Source: Nitzschia sp. DOCU1 (lineage: Eukaryota > Bacillariophyta > Bacillariophyceae > Bacillariales > Bacillariaceae). From it: a stretch of 64,000 nucleotides of DNA. Where the stretch lies: positions 1,178,001 through 1,242,000 of the forward strand of contig OX595991.1 in the NCBI GenBank assembly GCA_951394045.1, in the 5' to 3' direction. Position numbers and translations under genes: made by a program. The notes beneath the pieces were generated by a model, which saw only the letters and a list, made by a program, of their open reading frames with translations, made no database searches and had not been told where the DNA came from. Below, one piece after another: positions 10,886 through 20,975 of the stretch. The stretch's first letter is position 1. Each line of letters starts with the position of its first letter.

Positions 10886-12144
10886 ATGGCAAAAATGACC
10901 TCGGGAAAATTTTGCGCTACCCGACAATGGGCGACAATACTTCTGTATGGATACTTTGTCTTCGTTGGTCTGGTGCAAGCTAACCGCCACGTCTCGCGTC
11001 TTTTCCGGTCACACATACTGCAAGTCGAGCCAATGTTGTCGTTGCGGGGTGGTTCGTCCCCATTTCAACCCCGAGTCGCTCCAAGAATGCAAGGCCGTCC
11101 CGGTAAAAAATCGGAAGATGGGCCAGAATCCTTGAATTTGATGAATCAAAAGAAATACAGTGACGAGGAAATGGTGGAAGATGATGCGGCGACGAGAGAA
11201 ATGATTGATGCGTTCTTGACTCGAGATTCTAGGAATTCTTTCATTGGTATGTATTGGGCTGCGTTTGTGTATCGGACGACGGATGCTTTGGTCGTTTGAA
11301 CTCACCAAAAGTTTCATGAATGACTCAATGATGGTTTTCTTCAGCACGTGTCTATTCTATCTTGGGAGTGCAGCTGATCGTGACGGCTATTTCTTGTTTC
11401 CTGTTTGGTCTCAATCCGCTCCTTTCGAGAATTTCGATGCTGAGTCGGCACGGTCATCCTACGCCCATGGCTTACATCCCCATGGTCGGAATTCTGGCCA
11501 GCACGGTGGCATGGTTTCGCGTTTGCTCTAGCCCCGATGCCAGGCGAAAGTCGCCCAATAAGTGGTGGTGGTTAAGCATTTTTACTGTGGGAGAAGCAAT
11601 TTCAGTGGGATTCCTGAGCAGCTTCTACAAATTTCGATCCGTCGTCACAGCAATGGGGGCCACAGCAGCTGCCACTTTCGCGGTGTCCCTCTACGCGATC
11701 AGCCAGAAGAATCCAAATCGGGATTTGAGCCAAATTGGCACTAGTCTATCTTCGTAAGTACGACATTGATCTTTGTCATTGATCTTTGTCGAGTTCTCGC
11801 GACGTTCTTCCCCCGTCACTTATCTGCCTTATTTGATGGCTTCTGGCACCAACAGATGGGCTGTTATTCTACTATCTTATCTATTGGTTGGTCTTTGTCA
11901 AGAACTAGGAATTTTGCCCAAAGGTTTCATTCCCTATTCGGACATGATCTATTCAGCGTTTGCCGCATGCCTGTTTTCAGCGTTCTTGGCACATCATACA
12001 AAGCTCATCGTGGCAGGCAAACACTCCAAATATCGCATGAATGAGAAGGATTACGTACTTGGTGCGATGGCGTTGTACTCCGACGTGGTAAATATCTTTT
12101 TGAATATCTTGCAGCTGATTGGAGAGGACCGAGATTCACGATGA
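10886..12144 (+). CDS. TMBIM / Bax-inhibitor-1-like multi-pass membrane protein
   Basis: Exons 10886-11246, 11345-11753 and 11856-12144 (introns of 98 and 102 bp) give 352 residues. The start is the ATG at 10886. A hydrophobic N-terminal segment (residues about 15-31) precedes MLSLRGGSSPF, a hydrophilic region to about residue 115, then the core ARVYSILGVQLIVTAISC. That motif is typical of TMBIM proteins (R-K-V-Y-xI-L-xLQL) and is created by the first splice. Six or seven hydrophobic segments follow, including YSDMIYSAFAACLFSAFLAH and the late YVLGAMALYSDVVNIFLNIL. The family forms calcium-leak channels in ER or Golgi and limits cell death (known). The long N-terminal extension is unusual and may direct it to another compartment (inference). 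Confidence 0.85.
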
Positions 12145-13044
12145 AATTGCTAAGTTTGGAGAGTCGCACTAATGGTCACTCTGTCCAGAAATGTGGCTGA
12201 GAGAACGCGGAACACAGAAACAGCGATCTCTTTCGTCTTTCATCCCGACTTTGATCCGATTTTCAGGCGACTTTTGCCAGTTTCGTTGAGAAGTCGCGAA
12301 GCAAGTAATGTGGTGGTCCTCGTTTCACAAACCAACTTGGTTCAAATCGATTTGCCGCCGGATTTACTCTACTCATCAAGAACTAGCTGTAATCGCCACA
12401 AGATACCACGATTCCATAAATGCAAAATTGAAGAATAGTTTGATCTTGACTGATAGTTCCCCACTTCAATTGTCAGTGGATCTCCGGTTTCAGGATGTCA
12501 TAAACTGGAATGGCGGTCACTTTTTGGTGCCATCTCCCAAGAACAAGCACCTCGATCGGAAGGGCGAAGCTGGCGTCCTTAGTACTGAGCTCACAGCATT
12601 TCCCACGGATAGTCTGTGAAAGGAGGTAAAGCTCGACCGTTGGACGTTATATGCGTTAAGATCGTTCTCGCCCGCCAGAAATGTTCTGGTATGCGGTCGG
12701 TCAATGCTCACGATGACTGACTTGACTCATCTCCGCAACCGTCACACATACAAGAAAAAACCACTGTCTCCATCAAAAATAGCGCGACAATCGCAAGCAA
12801 AATGATCTACCATCGCCGATCATCGTCAAGTCCATGTTATCATAACCAAGTCCAGCAAGCAAAGACCGCCTTTCAGACGAAAAGTCGAAGCCAGCCTTGG
12901 GCAATACGAAAGGCCTTTGAATATTACATTGGTTTCCGCTAAGATCCATCATCCATATAGTGAGAACCAACGCCTAGCATCACGGAGCGATATATGTCTT
13001 GGGTTCAATTTCTGTAATATTCAGGAGTCTAAAACCCTAGAAAG
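12145..13044. other. Intergenic region
   Basis: It lies between two plus-strand genes. A 103-codon open frame (12308-12619) starts with ATG but shows no domain, no splice-consistent extension and no biased composition, so I do not call it. Nothing else was recognised. Confidence 0.4.
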
Positions 13045-14751
13045 ATGCGCCGAAGGGGGAGAAAATCTTCACCGCTGTTGCCGCTCTTCATGACAGGTAT
13101 TGTTTTCACCGCGATTATTTCTTTACTTCTGCATGATGTCATCCTGGAGGGTGGGAATGGTTCGATGCAAGGTTTCGTTCGACGAGCGCTCGAAGACGAC
13201 GGAAAGAAAACGCAAGTGAATCCCGAGCCAGCTCCTATGACCACCGCAAGTGCCTGTCTTTATACCATGGACGACAATCACTACTTAATAGGTAAGTCTT
13301 GCATCAGTTTTTCGGTTTTTCGCCGACTTTCTGCTCCCATGGGAATGCTGACGATTTTACATTTTGTGGACAGAATGGCTTGCGTATCATTATCACGTCA
13401 TGAATCTTCGGAATTTAATCATCACTGTCGATCCAGGTAGCCTCACGAGTCCCCAACACGTTTTGGATCGTTGGCGGGACCGTATGAATATTGAACTCTG
13501 GACCGATGAGCACTTTCTCCCAATGGATTTCGAGAGAGAAGTCATGAGAAAAGCAGATGGAGGAAAGGATTTGAAACTTCAGTATCATCGTGTTCGTCAG
13601 GCGGAGTTTAATCTTGCATGTTTAAGAGAGCACAAACAGAATGGTCGAGGCTGGACAATGATGATTGACGTGGATGAGTACATGACATACAACACCGACT
13701 TGCGGAGTTTTGAACCAGGCGAACGTTATATCAAATGGGATCTCCCTCCTGTAGAAGAGCCGGGAAGCATTGCCACCCTACTGGATCAGCTGATATTGCC
13801 AAATCCAGACTATTCGAAGCTTGAAACGGCCTGTGTTCCCCTTTACCGTCGGCAATTTTCGGCCAAGGAAAGTACAGACAGCGAAATCAACGCACTTGCT
13901 CCGTATGGATTCGACGGCCGCAATTTCCAAACTCTGCGATGGAGGAGATTCGGGTACAGCACCTTGAACTACAAGACACGGGTGGGTGACACATGCCATA
14001 GCCACCGGGAAATACCGAACAAAGTCATTGTTGATCTTGGGCGCTTACGAATGCAAGACTTGCATCATCCCGACAACCAAGGAAATCCTCATGTGCCACT
14101 AGAAATTTGTCCAGAAAACGTTTACCTGCATCAATCGCAAACTCCTCTGATTGTCAATCATTATATGGGGACGATCGATCAGTGGCTGTACCGAGTGGGC
14201 GACAAACGAGGTAAGAATGTTTCCAAACAGGTCGAGACTGAGGCGCTGTTTTTCTGAACCGTTCCTTCATGCTCTCTTCTGTAGGCCGAGGCTATCGTCT
14301 TGCCAGGTACGAAGATCTGAATTTGAGGATTGGAAAAGACTTGACCAACCAGGTGCGACCATGGCTACGCGGTTTCGTCGCGACAGTCGGCGAGGCCGAA
14401 GCCCATCGACTTCTGGAAGGGGTCGGTGTTCTGGAACCTCTACCAGCGCAAACGAATTCCAAGCTGGTTGAAGCAGCAGCAGCAGCAGCAGCCGGCAACT
14501 ACAATAAAGAAGACTCGACGTACAAGGTCGGTGACGTCGTTCAAGCCAACTATCATGGGGACGGGGTGTGGTCTTGGGCAGAAGTTTCTGCGGTATATTC
14601 CGATGAATATTACAACGTCTTTTATCTAGAAGACTGCGGGGAGGAAATTGCTACATTCGGGGCCTTATTAAGGCGAGAGGGTGAAGTTTCCGACACGAGA
14701 GACTATGAAATCGACCTTCACAGCCTTGCCAGTGCAGGCGACTCAAAATAG
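13045..14751 (+). CDS. Type II membrane glycosyltransferase (GT92/GT2-like) with C-terminal Tudor-like domain
   Basis: Exons 13045-13291, 13374-14210 and 14285-14751 (introns of 82 and 74 bp) give 516 residues. A short basic tail precedes a signal anchor (about residues 11-30), typical of Golgi enzymes. The catalytic region begins HYLIEWLAYHYHVM and carries the metal-binding D-V-D motif at 181-183 (MMIDVDEYM), as in GT92 and related GT-A enzymes. A conserved EDLNLR region starts exon 3. After a poly-Ala run (425-431) comes YKVGDVVQANYHGDGVWSWA (about 441-460), then EVSAVYSDEYYNVFYLEDCG, which reads as a Tudor/SMN-like barrel. The sugar donor and acceptor cannot be told from sequence. A Tudor-like module on a lumenal enzyme is unexpected; it may bind something other than methylated peptide. 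Confidence 0.85.
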
Positions 14752-14797
14752 GCGCTAAAGCATTAAGGGAAGGAGGTTGGCATGTCCACCATCAGAA

Positions 14798-15340
14798 TCA
14801 CCAATTGTACTGCCATTTACTGCTAGTGTCGCCTAGTCGTTCTCGTATTTGAGACGCACTCTCACTTGCGTCCACTTTTGTCAAACTGTCCGAATGCATC
14901 TTGCCTTGATCTTTAATGGATTGTAGAATCGAATTAATATTCGTTTCGAGGACCATCCCGCCCATGACAATTTCATCCAGCACATAGTGCACTCTATCAG
15001 AATGGAAAATTAGATCCAGCTCACATACATTCTCAAAACATTTGTCAAGTGCTTCCACAAATACTTGAATCAAATCTAGAATTCCTAGATCGGATTCTTG
15101 CGAGTCCACCGCAAAGACAAAGTAGAGTGTCGCGTAATGCCGGTAGATCAGCTTGATGTGTTCGCCCCATTCTGGTACAATCCCCTCAAGATAATTGCAG
15201 AAACTGTCCGGCCGCTGTGCCACTTGAGTAAATATCCGACGGATGACAGTTTGCTGCAAGGCTTCGCTCTCGACCGATTGGTAAAATTTGACGAGCCGCG
15301 GCTTGCCGTGGTTATTTACGATAAGAATGCCTTTGATCAT
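14798..15340 (-). CDS. AP3S: AP-3 adaptor complex sigma subunit
   Basis: Single exon, 180 residues. The start is ATG 15340 (MIKGILIVNNHGKPRLVKFY), the normal N-terminus of the family; the open frame extends upstream only through non-ATG codons. Diagnostic stretches are IKLIYRHYATLYFVFAVDSQ, ESDLGILDLIQVFVEALDKC and FENVCELDLIFHSDRVHYVL, close to AP-3 sigma of animals and plants. The MVLETN motif near the end is also AP-3-like. It forms part of the AP-3 tetramer, which sorts cargo from the trans-Golgi or endosome to vacuoles. The last 35 residues are family-variable and charged. Confidence 0.95.
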   Translation of the reverse strand: MIKGILIVNNHGKPRLVKFYQSVESEALQQTVIRRIFTQVAQRPDSFCNYLEGIVPEWGEHIKLIYRHYATLYFVFAVDSQESDLGILDLIQVFVEALDKCFENVCELDLIFHSDRVHYVLDEIVMGGMVLETNINSILQSIKDQGKMHSDSLTKVDASESASQIRERLGDTSSKWQYNW

Positions 15341-16667
15341 GGTGATGTGTTGATAGGTGCGGTTCAACGAGTGTTTGCAACTGTCGAATGCAAGTTGTAG
15401 ATTTAACTTTTTGTGGTGACTAGTCCTTTCTCAATTCCTGGATGTTCCTCGTCGAATGCATTCCTAATACAGAGTCTATCCTTTGCATCGATGAGCTCTT
15501 GTGGATGGCAGGTATGCCGAGTTGTGTCGGCGGCTTCACTTGTTTTCTTCGTCGTGCGGGAACCGTTTAGAGTTAAGTTTATGAGTATGGAGAGTACGTA
15601 CCCAAACAATTAGTTTCTTGAGTTGATTCGTTCGACCGCTCCACCCACAAACAAGAAAGATACCGATCGCAGTAGTCGTCTGGACATTGCATCGATGATA
15701 TTCAATGATGATGATAGCTTGATAAACGAAGTCTCCAGAGACTATTAGCCATACTACGGTCGTCTTACAACAGAGTACTTCAGTAAATAACTTCTGTTGC
15801 TATAACCAGGGAAAAGACATTACCACCCTGACCTCTAACTCGTGGGCTGGTATTTTCACTCAACTACACTGTTGCTGGAGGGGGGGGCGCAGCTCCAGTA
15901 GCAGCATAGGAAAGAGTAAGTTGCAAACCTCGATTGATAGCAGGTTTAGAGGTGTTTGCCCAACTTTGGCAAACAGCCCGAGCAGCTCAAGGAGCCATCA
16001 TTTGGAAAAGATCCAGAACCAACGATTTCTTTGCCAATGATGGCGCCGGCAGCGGCAGTCCTGGAGGGAGTCGCAACTACCTCCTTGGGGGAGAATGTAC
16101 TACGCTTCGCCCAGATGTCGTACCATTCTTCGGTCCGCAATTACAACTTTCGCAGTTGTGATAGGAGCATCGTCCTTCATCTCCCCGCCAGGAAGATCAT
16201 TTCGTCATTGTCGAATAGGCAATCGGCATCCGTCACATTCGCCTTGACTGACGTGGCCACCATTTCATTAAAATTCCGGCAAGAATTCGGAACTTTCCCA
16301 AAGTCCGGCATTACGCAAACCATCCAAATTAGTCGTGTGAGTCAAATGACGTAATCAAGAGAAAGAGCCGGCTCTCGTTTTGTGTATTTGCCGGAGAGAA
16401 AGATCAAAGATACCCATGACATATGACAGGATATCCTTATCTCATGTCGCTATCCAGAAATTAAACCACGTTCCAAAAGATTTTCGGCACAGCTTAACGT
16501 GAGGGCTCGCCATCATTCCCATGCTTCCCGCCGCGCCGCCGGCATGAATCGGATAGTTGTTAGGATGACGGCATCCACAACTTTTTCGCCCTTCCCAAAC
16601 CAACAAAGCTCATAAATTTTCAGTCGTCGACCATTGTCATCAATAACACTGAACGCTACAAACAACC
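15341..16667. other. Long divergent intergenic region upstream of GSII
   Basis: No gene was recognised; open frames here begin at non-ATG codons. A run of Gs lies near 15880-15888. Two TGACGT elements lie 315-420 bp before the GSII start and are listed separately. Confidence 0.4.
16249..16352 (+). promoter_or_regulatory. Two TGACGT (CRE-like) elements upstream of GSII
   Basis: TGACGTGG at 16249-16256 and TGACGTAA at 16347-16354 lie upstream of the glutamine synthetase start at 16668. TGACGT/ACGTCA elements are bZIP sites and are known in Phaeodactylum to mediate CO2/cAMP/light responses of plastid genes. Two copies in about 100 bp is suggestive, but single copies arise by chance every few kb. 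Confidence 0.25.
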
Positions 16668-18102
16668 ATGAAATTTCTTAGTGCTGCTACCCTGATGGCC
16701 ATTGCCGTCCAAACTTCGGCCTTCGCCCCTACCGCACCTCAGCGCCAAAACACCGCCTTGAACATGGTCGTTGTGCTTGGAAAGAATACGGGAAGGGCGG
16801 CTTTGGACCCAGCTGTCATCGAAAAATACAACTCGCTGCCTTTCCCGGCCGAAAAGGTTTTGGCCGAGTATGTTTGGGTTGATGCCGATGGAAACACTCG
16901 TTCCAAGACCCGAACTCTCCCTGCTTCCAAGGTGAGCTTCTGATCGCAATGACCATGAACGACGGCTTTTCGTCGAAATCGCTTTTTTCTGACAGGATGC
17001 TTTTGTCGATCTTTTTTTTATTTTTTAGGCTGGCAGTGTCGCCACTCTCCCCAAGTGGAACTTTGATGGAAGCTCCACTGGACAAGCCCCTGGTGATGAC
17101 TCTGAGGTTATTCTCCGACCTTGCCGCATCTTCAGGGATCCCTTCCGACCTCGCAACGACGGCCTTTACAACATTTTGGTCATGTGCGACACCTGGACTC
17201 CTGCTGGAGAACCTCTTCCAACTAACCAGCGTTATGTCGGTAAGCAATGATCATTTTTCGAGCACCGGAAAATCGAAACTTTGCTTGTCTCACCACGCTA
17301 TTCTCTCGTTTTTTGTCATTTTTCAGCCGAAAAGGCATTTGAAGGAAAGGATGACGAAGAAATCTGGTTCGGACTGGAACAAGAATTCACTCTTTTCAAC
17401 TTGGACGAGAAAACTCCACTTGGATGGCCTGTAGGTGGCATGCCCAGCCGCCCGCAGGGTCCCTACTACTGCTCCGTCGGACCACACAATTCCTTCGGAC
17501 GTGACATTACCGATTCCCACTACAGGGCCTGCCTTTACGCCGGCATTGAAATTTCCGGAACCAACGGAGAGGTCATGCCTGGACAACAAGAATACCAGGT
17601 TGGACCCTGTGTTGGAATCGATGCTGGTGACCAATTGATGATGTCCCGATACATTTTGCAAAGAGTATGCGAAGACTTCCAAGTCTACTGCACTCTTCAC
17701 CCCAAGCCCATTGTTGACGGAGACTGGAACGGAGCGGGTATGCACACCAACGTTTCCACAAAGAAGATGAGAGAAGAAGGTGGTTTGGAGGAAATCAAGA
17801 AGGCCATCTACAAGTTGGGAGCAAAGCATGCTGAGCACATTGCCGTCTATGGGGAAGGAAATGAGCTTCGATTGACTGGAAAGCACGAGACAGCTTCTAT
17901 TGACAAATTCTCTTATGGTGTTGCGAACCGTGGTGCTTCTATCCGTATTGGACGTGATACTCTGGCTGAAGGCAAGGGATACTTCGAGGACCGCCGACCT
18001 TCTTCCAACGCCGACCCTTATGTCGTGACTGGCAAGATCATGAGCACCATCATGGGACCCGAGGCTCCTGAAATCGCCCCTCTCAACAAGCAAGAAGCCT
18101 AA
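16668..18102 (+). CDS. GSII: Plastid glutamine synthetase, type II
   Basis: Exons 16668-16931, 17029-17239 and 17327-18102 (introns of 97 and 87 bp) give 416 residues. The presequence [24 protein letters not shown] has the diatom A|FAP plastid cleavage site at residues 18/19. The catalytic protein follows: [39 protein letters not shown] (the [12 protein letters not shown] signature), [38 protein letters not shown] and [12 protein letters not shown]. It joins ammonium to glutamate with ATP and in diatoms assimilates ammonium in the plastid after nitrate reduction (known). Both splices fall within conserved blocks and restore them exactly. It is complete for the family. Confidence 0.96.
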
Positions 18103-18424
18103 ATATTCCGCTTTCAAATAGCTCGAACGACAGAAAAAATGTTGTAATGTTAATAGTCGATACTTCCATTTGCTAAATATGCATGCAACTCGTAGCTCTT
18201 GGCAAAGTATTGCACTTTGTGCGTTGGAAACGAATATCCCCATTGGTGTGGAGCTCTCAAGTTATATCTGGCGAACTCTTGCGTTGCTTCACTCGGCACT
18301 TGCTTAAGACAATAATTGCGCGAGGTATAAAAGTGAAATTCCCTTGAATTGGTAGCATTGACAGACGCAGTCCATTGGGGCGTTTTGATGAAACCTCTGT
18401 TGAAAATTCAAAAAGGATTCAATT
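18103..18424. other. Convergent 3' region
   Basis: It lies between the stop codons of GSII (plus) and the radical-SAM-like gene (minus) and presumably holds both 3' UTRs. No other feature was recognised. Confidence 0.4.
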
Positions 18425-19297
18425 CTAGGGAAAGAAAGGCCGCCACCGCATTGGCATTAATACCTTCAAGCTCCGAGACAATTCCTCGGCTTTCACCTTG
18501 TCCACGTCTGGTCTGTCCACGCCGGTGGTCTCGACATCAAGCCCGGCATTGACAGCATGTTCGATAAAATCGCACACTCGCTTGTGCCCATTCGGTACTG
18601 CTGGAACCATAAGATCTTCGTACTGCTGCGGATTGGCTGTCATTAACGCGACACTGACCGATGAAATACCACTGGCCTTTAACTTGTCAACGACCGATTT
18701 TGGGGATTCGACTAGTCCATTTGTGGTTAACCGAATCAAACTTGGTGTGGATTTTTCCAAAGAAGACGAGGCGGATAACTCGTTAGCCAACTTTAGCATA
18801 TCGTCCAACCGCAAGGTAGGCTCCCCCTCTCCAGCCAGAACTATGGACTCAAAGAAGCTCGGTTGGCGCTCGCAGACCTCGTGAATCTGAGAAAGAAGAT
18901 CGTAAATGCAAGGGAGCCGTCCCTGCTGACCAGAGATCTCGGGTAGCGATGCAATAATTTCCAAGGCTGGGGGCAGCCTCTGTTTGTTTTCCTGTGTGTC
19001 CAGGTAGAGACACCAGGGTGCCCATTGTTTTGTCCCATGCTCCTCATCGCGAACACGACACAATGCCGCCACGACGTCTGCCTCCAAAAGGAAATTTGGT
19101 CCCCTCGTCTCTGGGAGGGTCCTTGCATTGGAGCGGCTTGTAAGGGGCACATAAAGATTCTTGCCAATAGAATATGTAAAACAGGATGCCAAAGACTTTG
19201 TTACTCTCATTGTTTGTAATGGTTGTTGTGTTGACAATTGTGATGGCAATGGTTCGTCAGGAGGGAACAATGACATGAAACAGGGGCTTTCCCCCAT
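18425..19297 (-). CDS. Radical-SAM-fold protein lacking the CX3CX2C cluster motif
   Basis: Single exon, 290 residues from ATG 19297. The architecture follows TatD-associated-like radical SAM proteins: FTYSIGKNLYVPLTSR at the first strand, LAGEGEPTLR (the GEP-type SAM-binding motif), LIRLTTNGL, and SVALMTANPQQYEDLM. It ends in a basic-aromatic MRWRPFFP. Where the three cluster cysteines should follow LYVPLT, the sequence reads SRSNARTLPETRGPNF with none of the three. Cysteines elsewhere (SCFTYS, AALCRV, PWCLYL) are not in CX3CX2C spacing. It therefore probably cannot bind a canonical 4Fe-4S cluster, or uses a different ligand set. It may be a pseudoenzyme family; the reading frame is intact and looks maintained. 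Confidence 0.75.
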   Translation of the reverse strand: MGESPCFMSLFPPDEPLPSQLSTQQPLQTMRVTKSLASCFTYSIGKNLYVPLTSRSNARTLPETRGPNFLLEADVVAALCRVRDEEHGTKQWAPWCLYLDTQENKQRLPPALEIIASLPEISGQQGRLPCIYDLLSQIHEVCERQPSFFESIVLAGEGEPTLRLDDMLKLANELSASSSLEKSTPSLIRLTTNGLVESPKSVVDKLKASGISSVSVALMTANPQQYEDLMVPAVPNGHKRVCDFIEHAVNAGLDVETTGVDRPDVDKVKAEELSRSLKVLMPMRWRPFFP

Positions 19298-20014
19298 TGC
19301 CAATTTTACTCGTTACGCCTCCGACTTGCCAGATCGCAATAGGCAGTCCAGTCTTGCGTGCGTGCTCTCGGATAGTATTAGATCCCCAATTGCAGTACTC
19401 TGCCAAATTCGAAGAACGTAGACCAAGATCACATTAGGTTGAAGAATTGCGCTTGGTGCTGATGATGCGAAGGAAAAGCGTCAAAGTGAGAAACGGCTGC
19501 GGAGGGGTTGCGGCCCTAAATTTGGCCTTACGGGTAATCTATTCGATGCTTGACTATGCAGATTCGTGCAATGCCACGTTGTTTCGTCTATTGCCTTTCT
19601 CCCTCCGACACCTTTTTTTTCATTCCAATTTCTCACTTCTTCCGCACGCGGGGCATCCCAACTTCAATACTTTAGATATTGTATATTCGTGGTACGACAT
19701 CTTTCAGATGTCGTTGCCTCGCTACCAGTTCTACTGGACTGTACTTTACCTCAATGGTACCGGGTCGCCCTCGAACGATCATCCTGCAGGGAACGAAGGA
19801 AAGCTCGTCCTTCCCGCGGGCGAGTGCACCACGGACTGTACGATAGCGCGAGGGAAATTGACCTGTCGATGATAGTGGCGATGTGGTGTGGCCTCTCACT
19901 GTTTGCCTTGTTGTTCCATAGGAAGAACAGCATTAACCCACTAGCTGCTAGAGCCAGAAAGAGGAGTTAATTCATCACAGTCGCTATCAACGGGGTTGTT
20001 GCTAAAGACCAAGC
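19298..20014. other. Divergent intergenic region
   Basis: It lies between the radical-SAM-like start (minus) and the diatom-family gene start (plus). Several overlapping short frames exist on both strands, with no protein-like signal. Nothing else was recognised. Confidence 0.4.
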
Positions 20015-20663
20015 ATGCCGGAAGAAACAAAGTCACCTCGAGGTAGCTTCCTCCGGTCTTCATCAAAGCGAGCAGATCAAGCCTATGTAGCACAAGAACA
20101 GCCGCTACGTAGCAACATGAAAAAGGATGGCAAACAGGCAGCAAATGAGAAATCGAAACGAGTTGACTTCTCTACCTTGGAGGTCTTTGAATTTTTAATT
20201 CAGATCGGCGACAATCCGTCCTGCGAAGGGGCACCGTTGTGCATGAGCGATGAATGCCAAAAGCAACAGAGTTTCGAGGTAGATGAGTTCGAAGCTACGC
20301 GAAAGGTTCGTCGTAACAGAAAGCAGCTGGTGTTGAGTGCTACCAAACGATCAAGATTGTAAGTGGTATGGGGTGCATCGCTTGTATTTCGCGTTGATTG
20401 TTAAGACCATACTCACCACCACCCTGCCCTTTTGGTTCATCGTTTTGCGTAGACTCATGGCGTTGGGTTATACCATGGAGGACATTGCGACAGCGGCGAT
20501 AGAAACTCAGAAAGCTCGGCAGGAGCGAGAGGAATCGTTGGGAAATCAAAAGTGGGACAAATTTCAGTTTGTGTTTGAGGCTGCAAGCCGCAAATTGAAG
20601 AAAATGGTTGGCAACAAAAAGCCGCAACCGACTCTATCCTCTGTGGCTTCCAGATCCGCTTAG
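20015..20663 (+). CDS. Diatom-expanded family protein with IGDNPSC motif
   Basis: Exons 20015-20358 and 20453-20663 (94-bp intron, splice inside S-R-L-L-M-A-L-G) give 184 residues. The core VDFSTLEVFEFLIQIGDNPS, then CEGAPLCMSDEC, matches the pattern (V-x-F-x-x-V-x-I-x-E-Y-x-x-x-x-GDNPxC-x-G-x-P) of a very large diatom-specific family of short proteins of unknown function. The C-terminal half holds a basic R/K stretch (ATRKVRRNRKQL) and a helix with GYTMEDIATAA. There is no signal peptide or membrane segment, so it is probably cytosolic or nuclear (inference). The usual aromatic after the G-x-P motif is absent, so this copy is divergent. Confidence 0.75.
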
Positions 20664-20975
20664 ATACCCCTATTACTGCATCCTGCCGCCGAATTTTCTC
20701 TCGGCGTCCGATACTCTCGATTTGTGATCGTTAATAAACGATTGAGAGTAGGATTCACCCCTAGACCACAACTACCACCCATGCATTTCGGCATAACTGC
20801 CACTTGTCCATTTCGACTGGCAAAAGATCTTTCGTGCCGTGCATATTAGCTAAACATAAAAAATAAAGACAATCTATAGTCCAATTGCAATATACAAAAA
20901 TAAAAGGTTGGAATCCCTGAGAGAAATAGGTTTCTGTAATCTATTCTAAGGCTATGATGATAGCTCCAAACAGGA
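20664..20975. other. Convergent 3' region
   Basis: AT-rich sequence between the stop codons of the diatom-family gene and the RING gene, with AATAAA-like motifs near 20860-20905 that could serve as polyadenylation signals. Confidence 0.4.

Noticed and set aside
17323..18243. 306-codon open frame on the minus strand
   Set aside because: Antisense shadow of glutamine synthetase exon 3, same cause.
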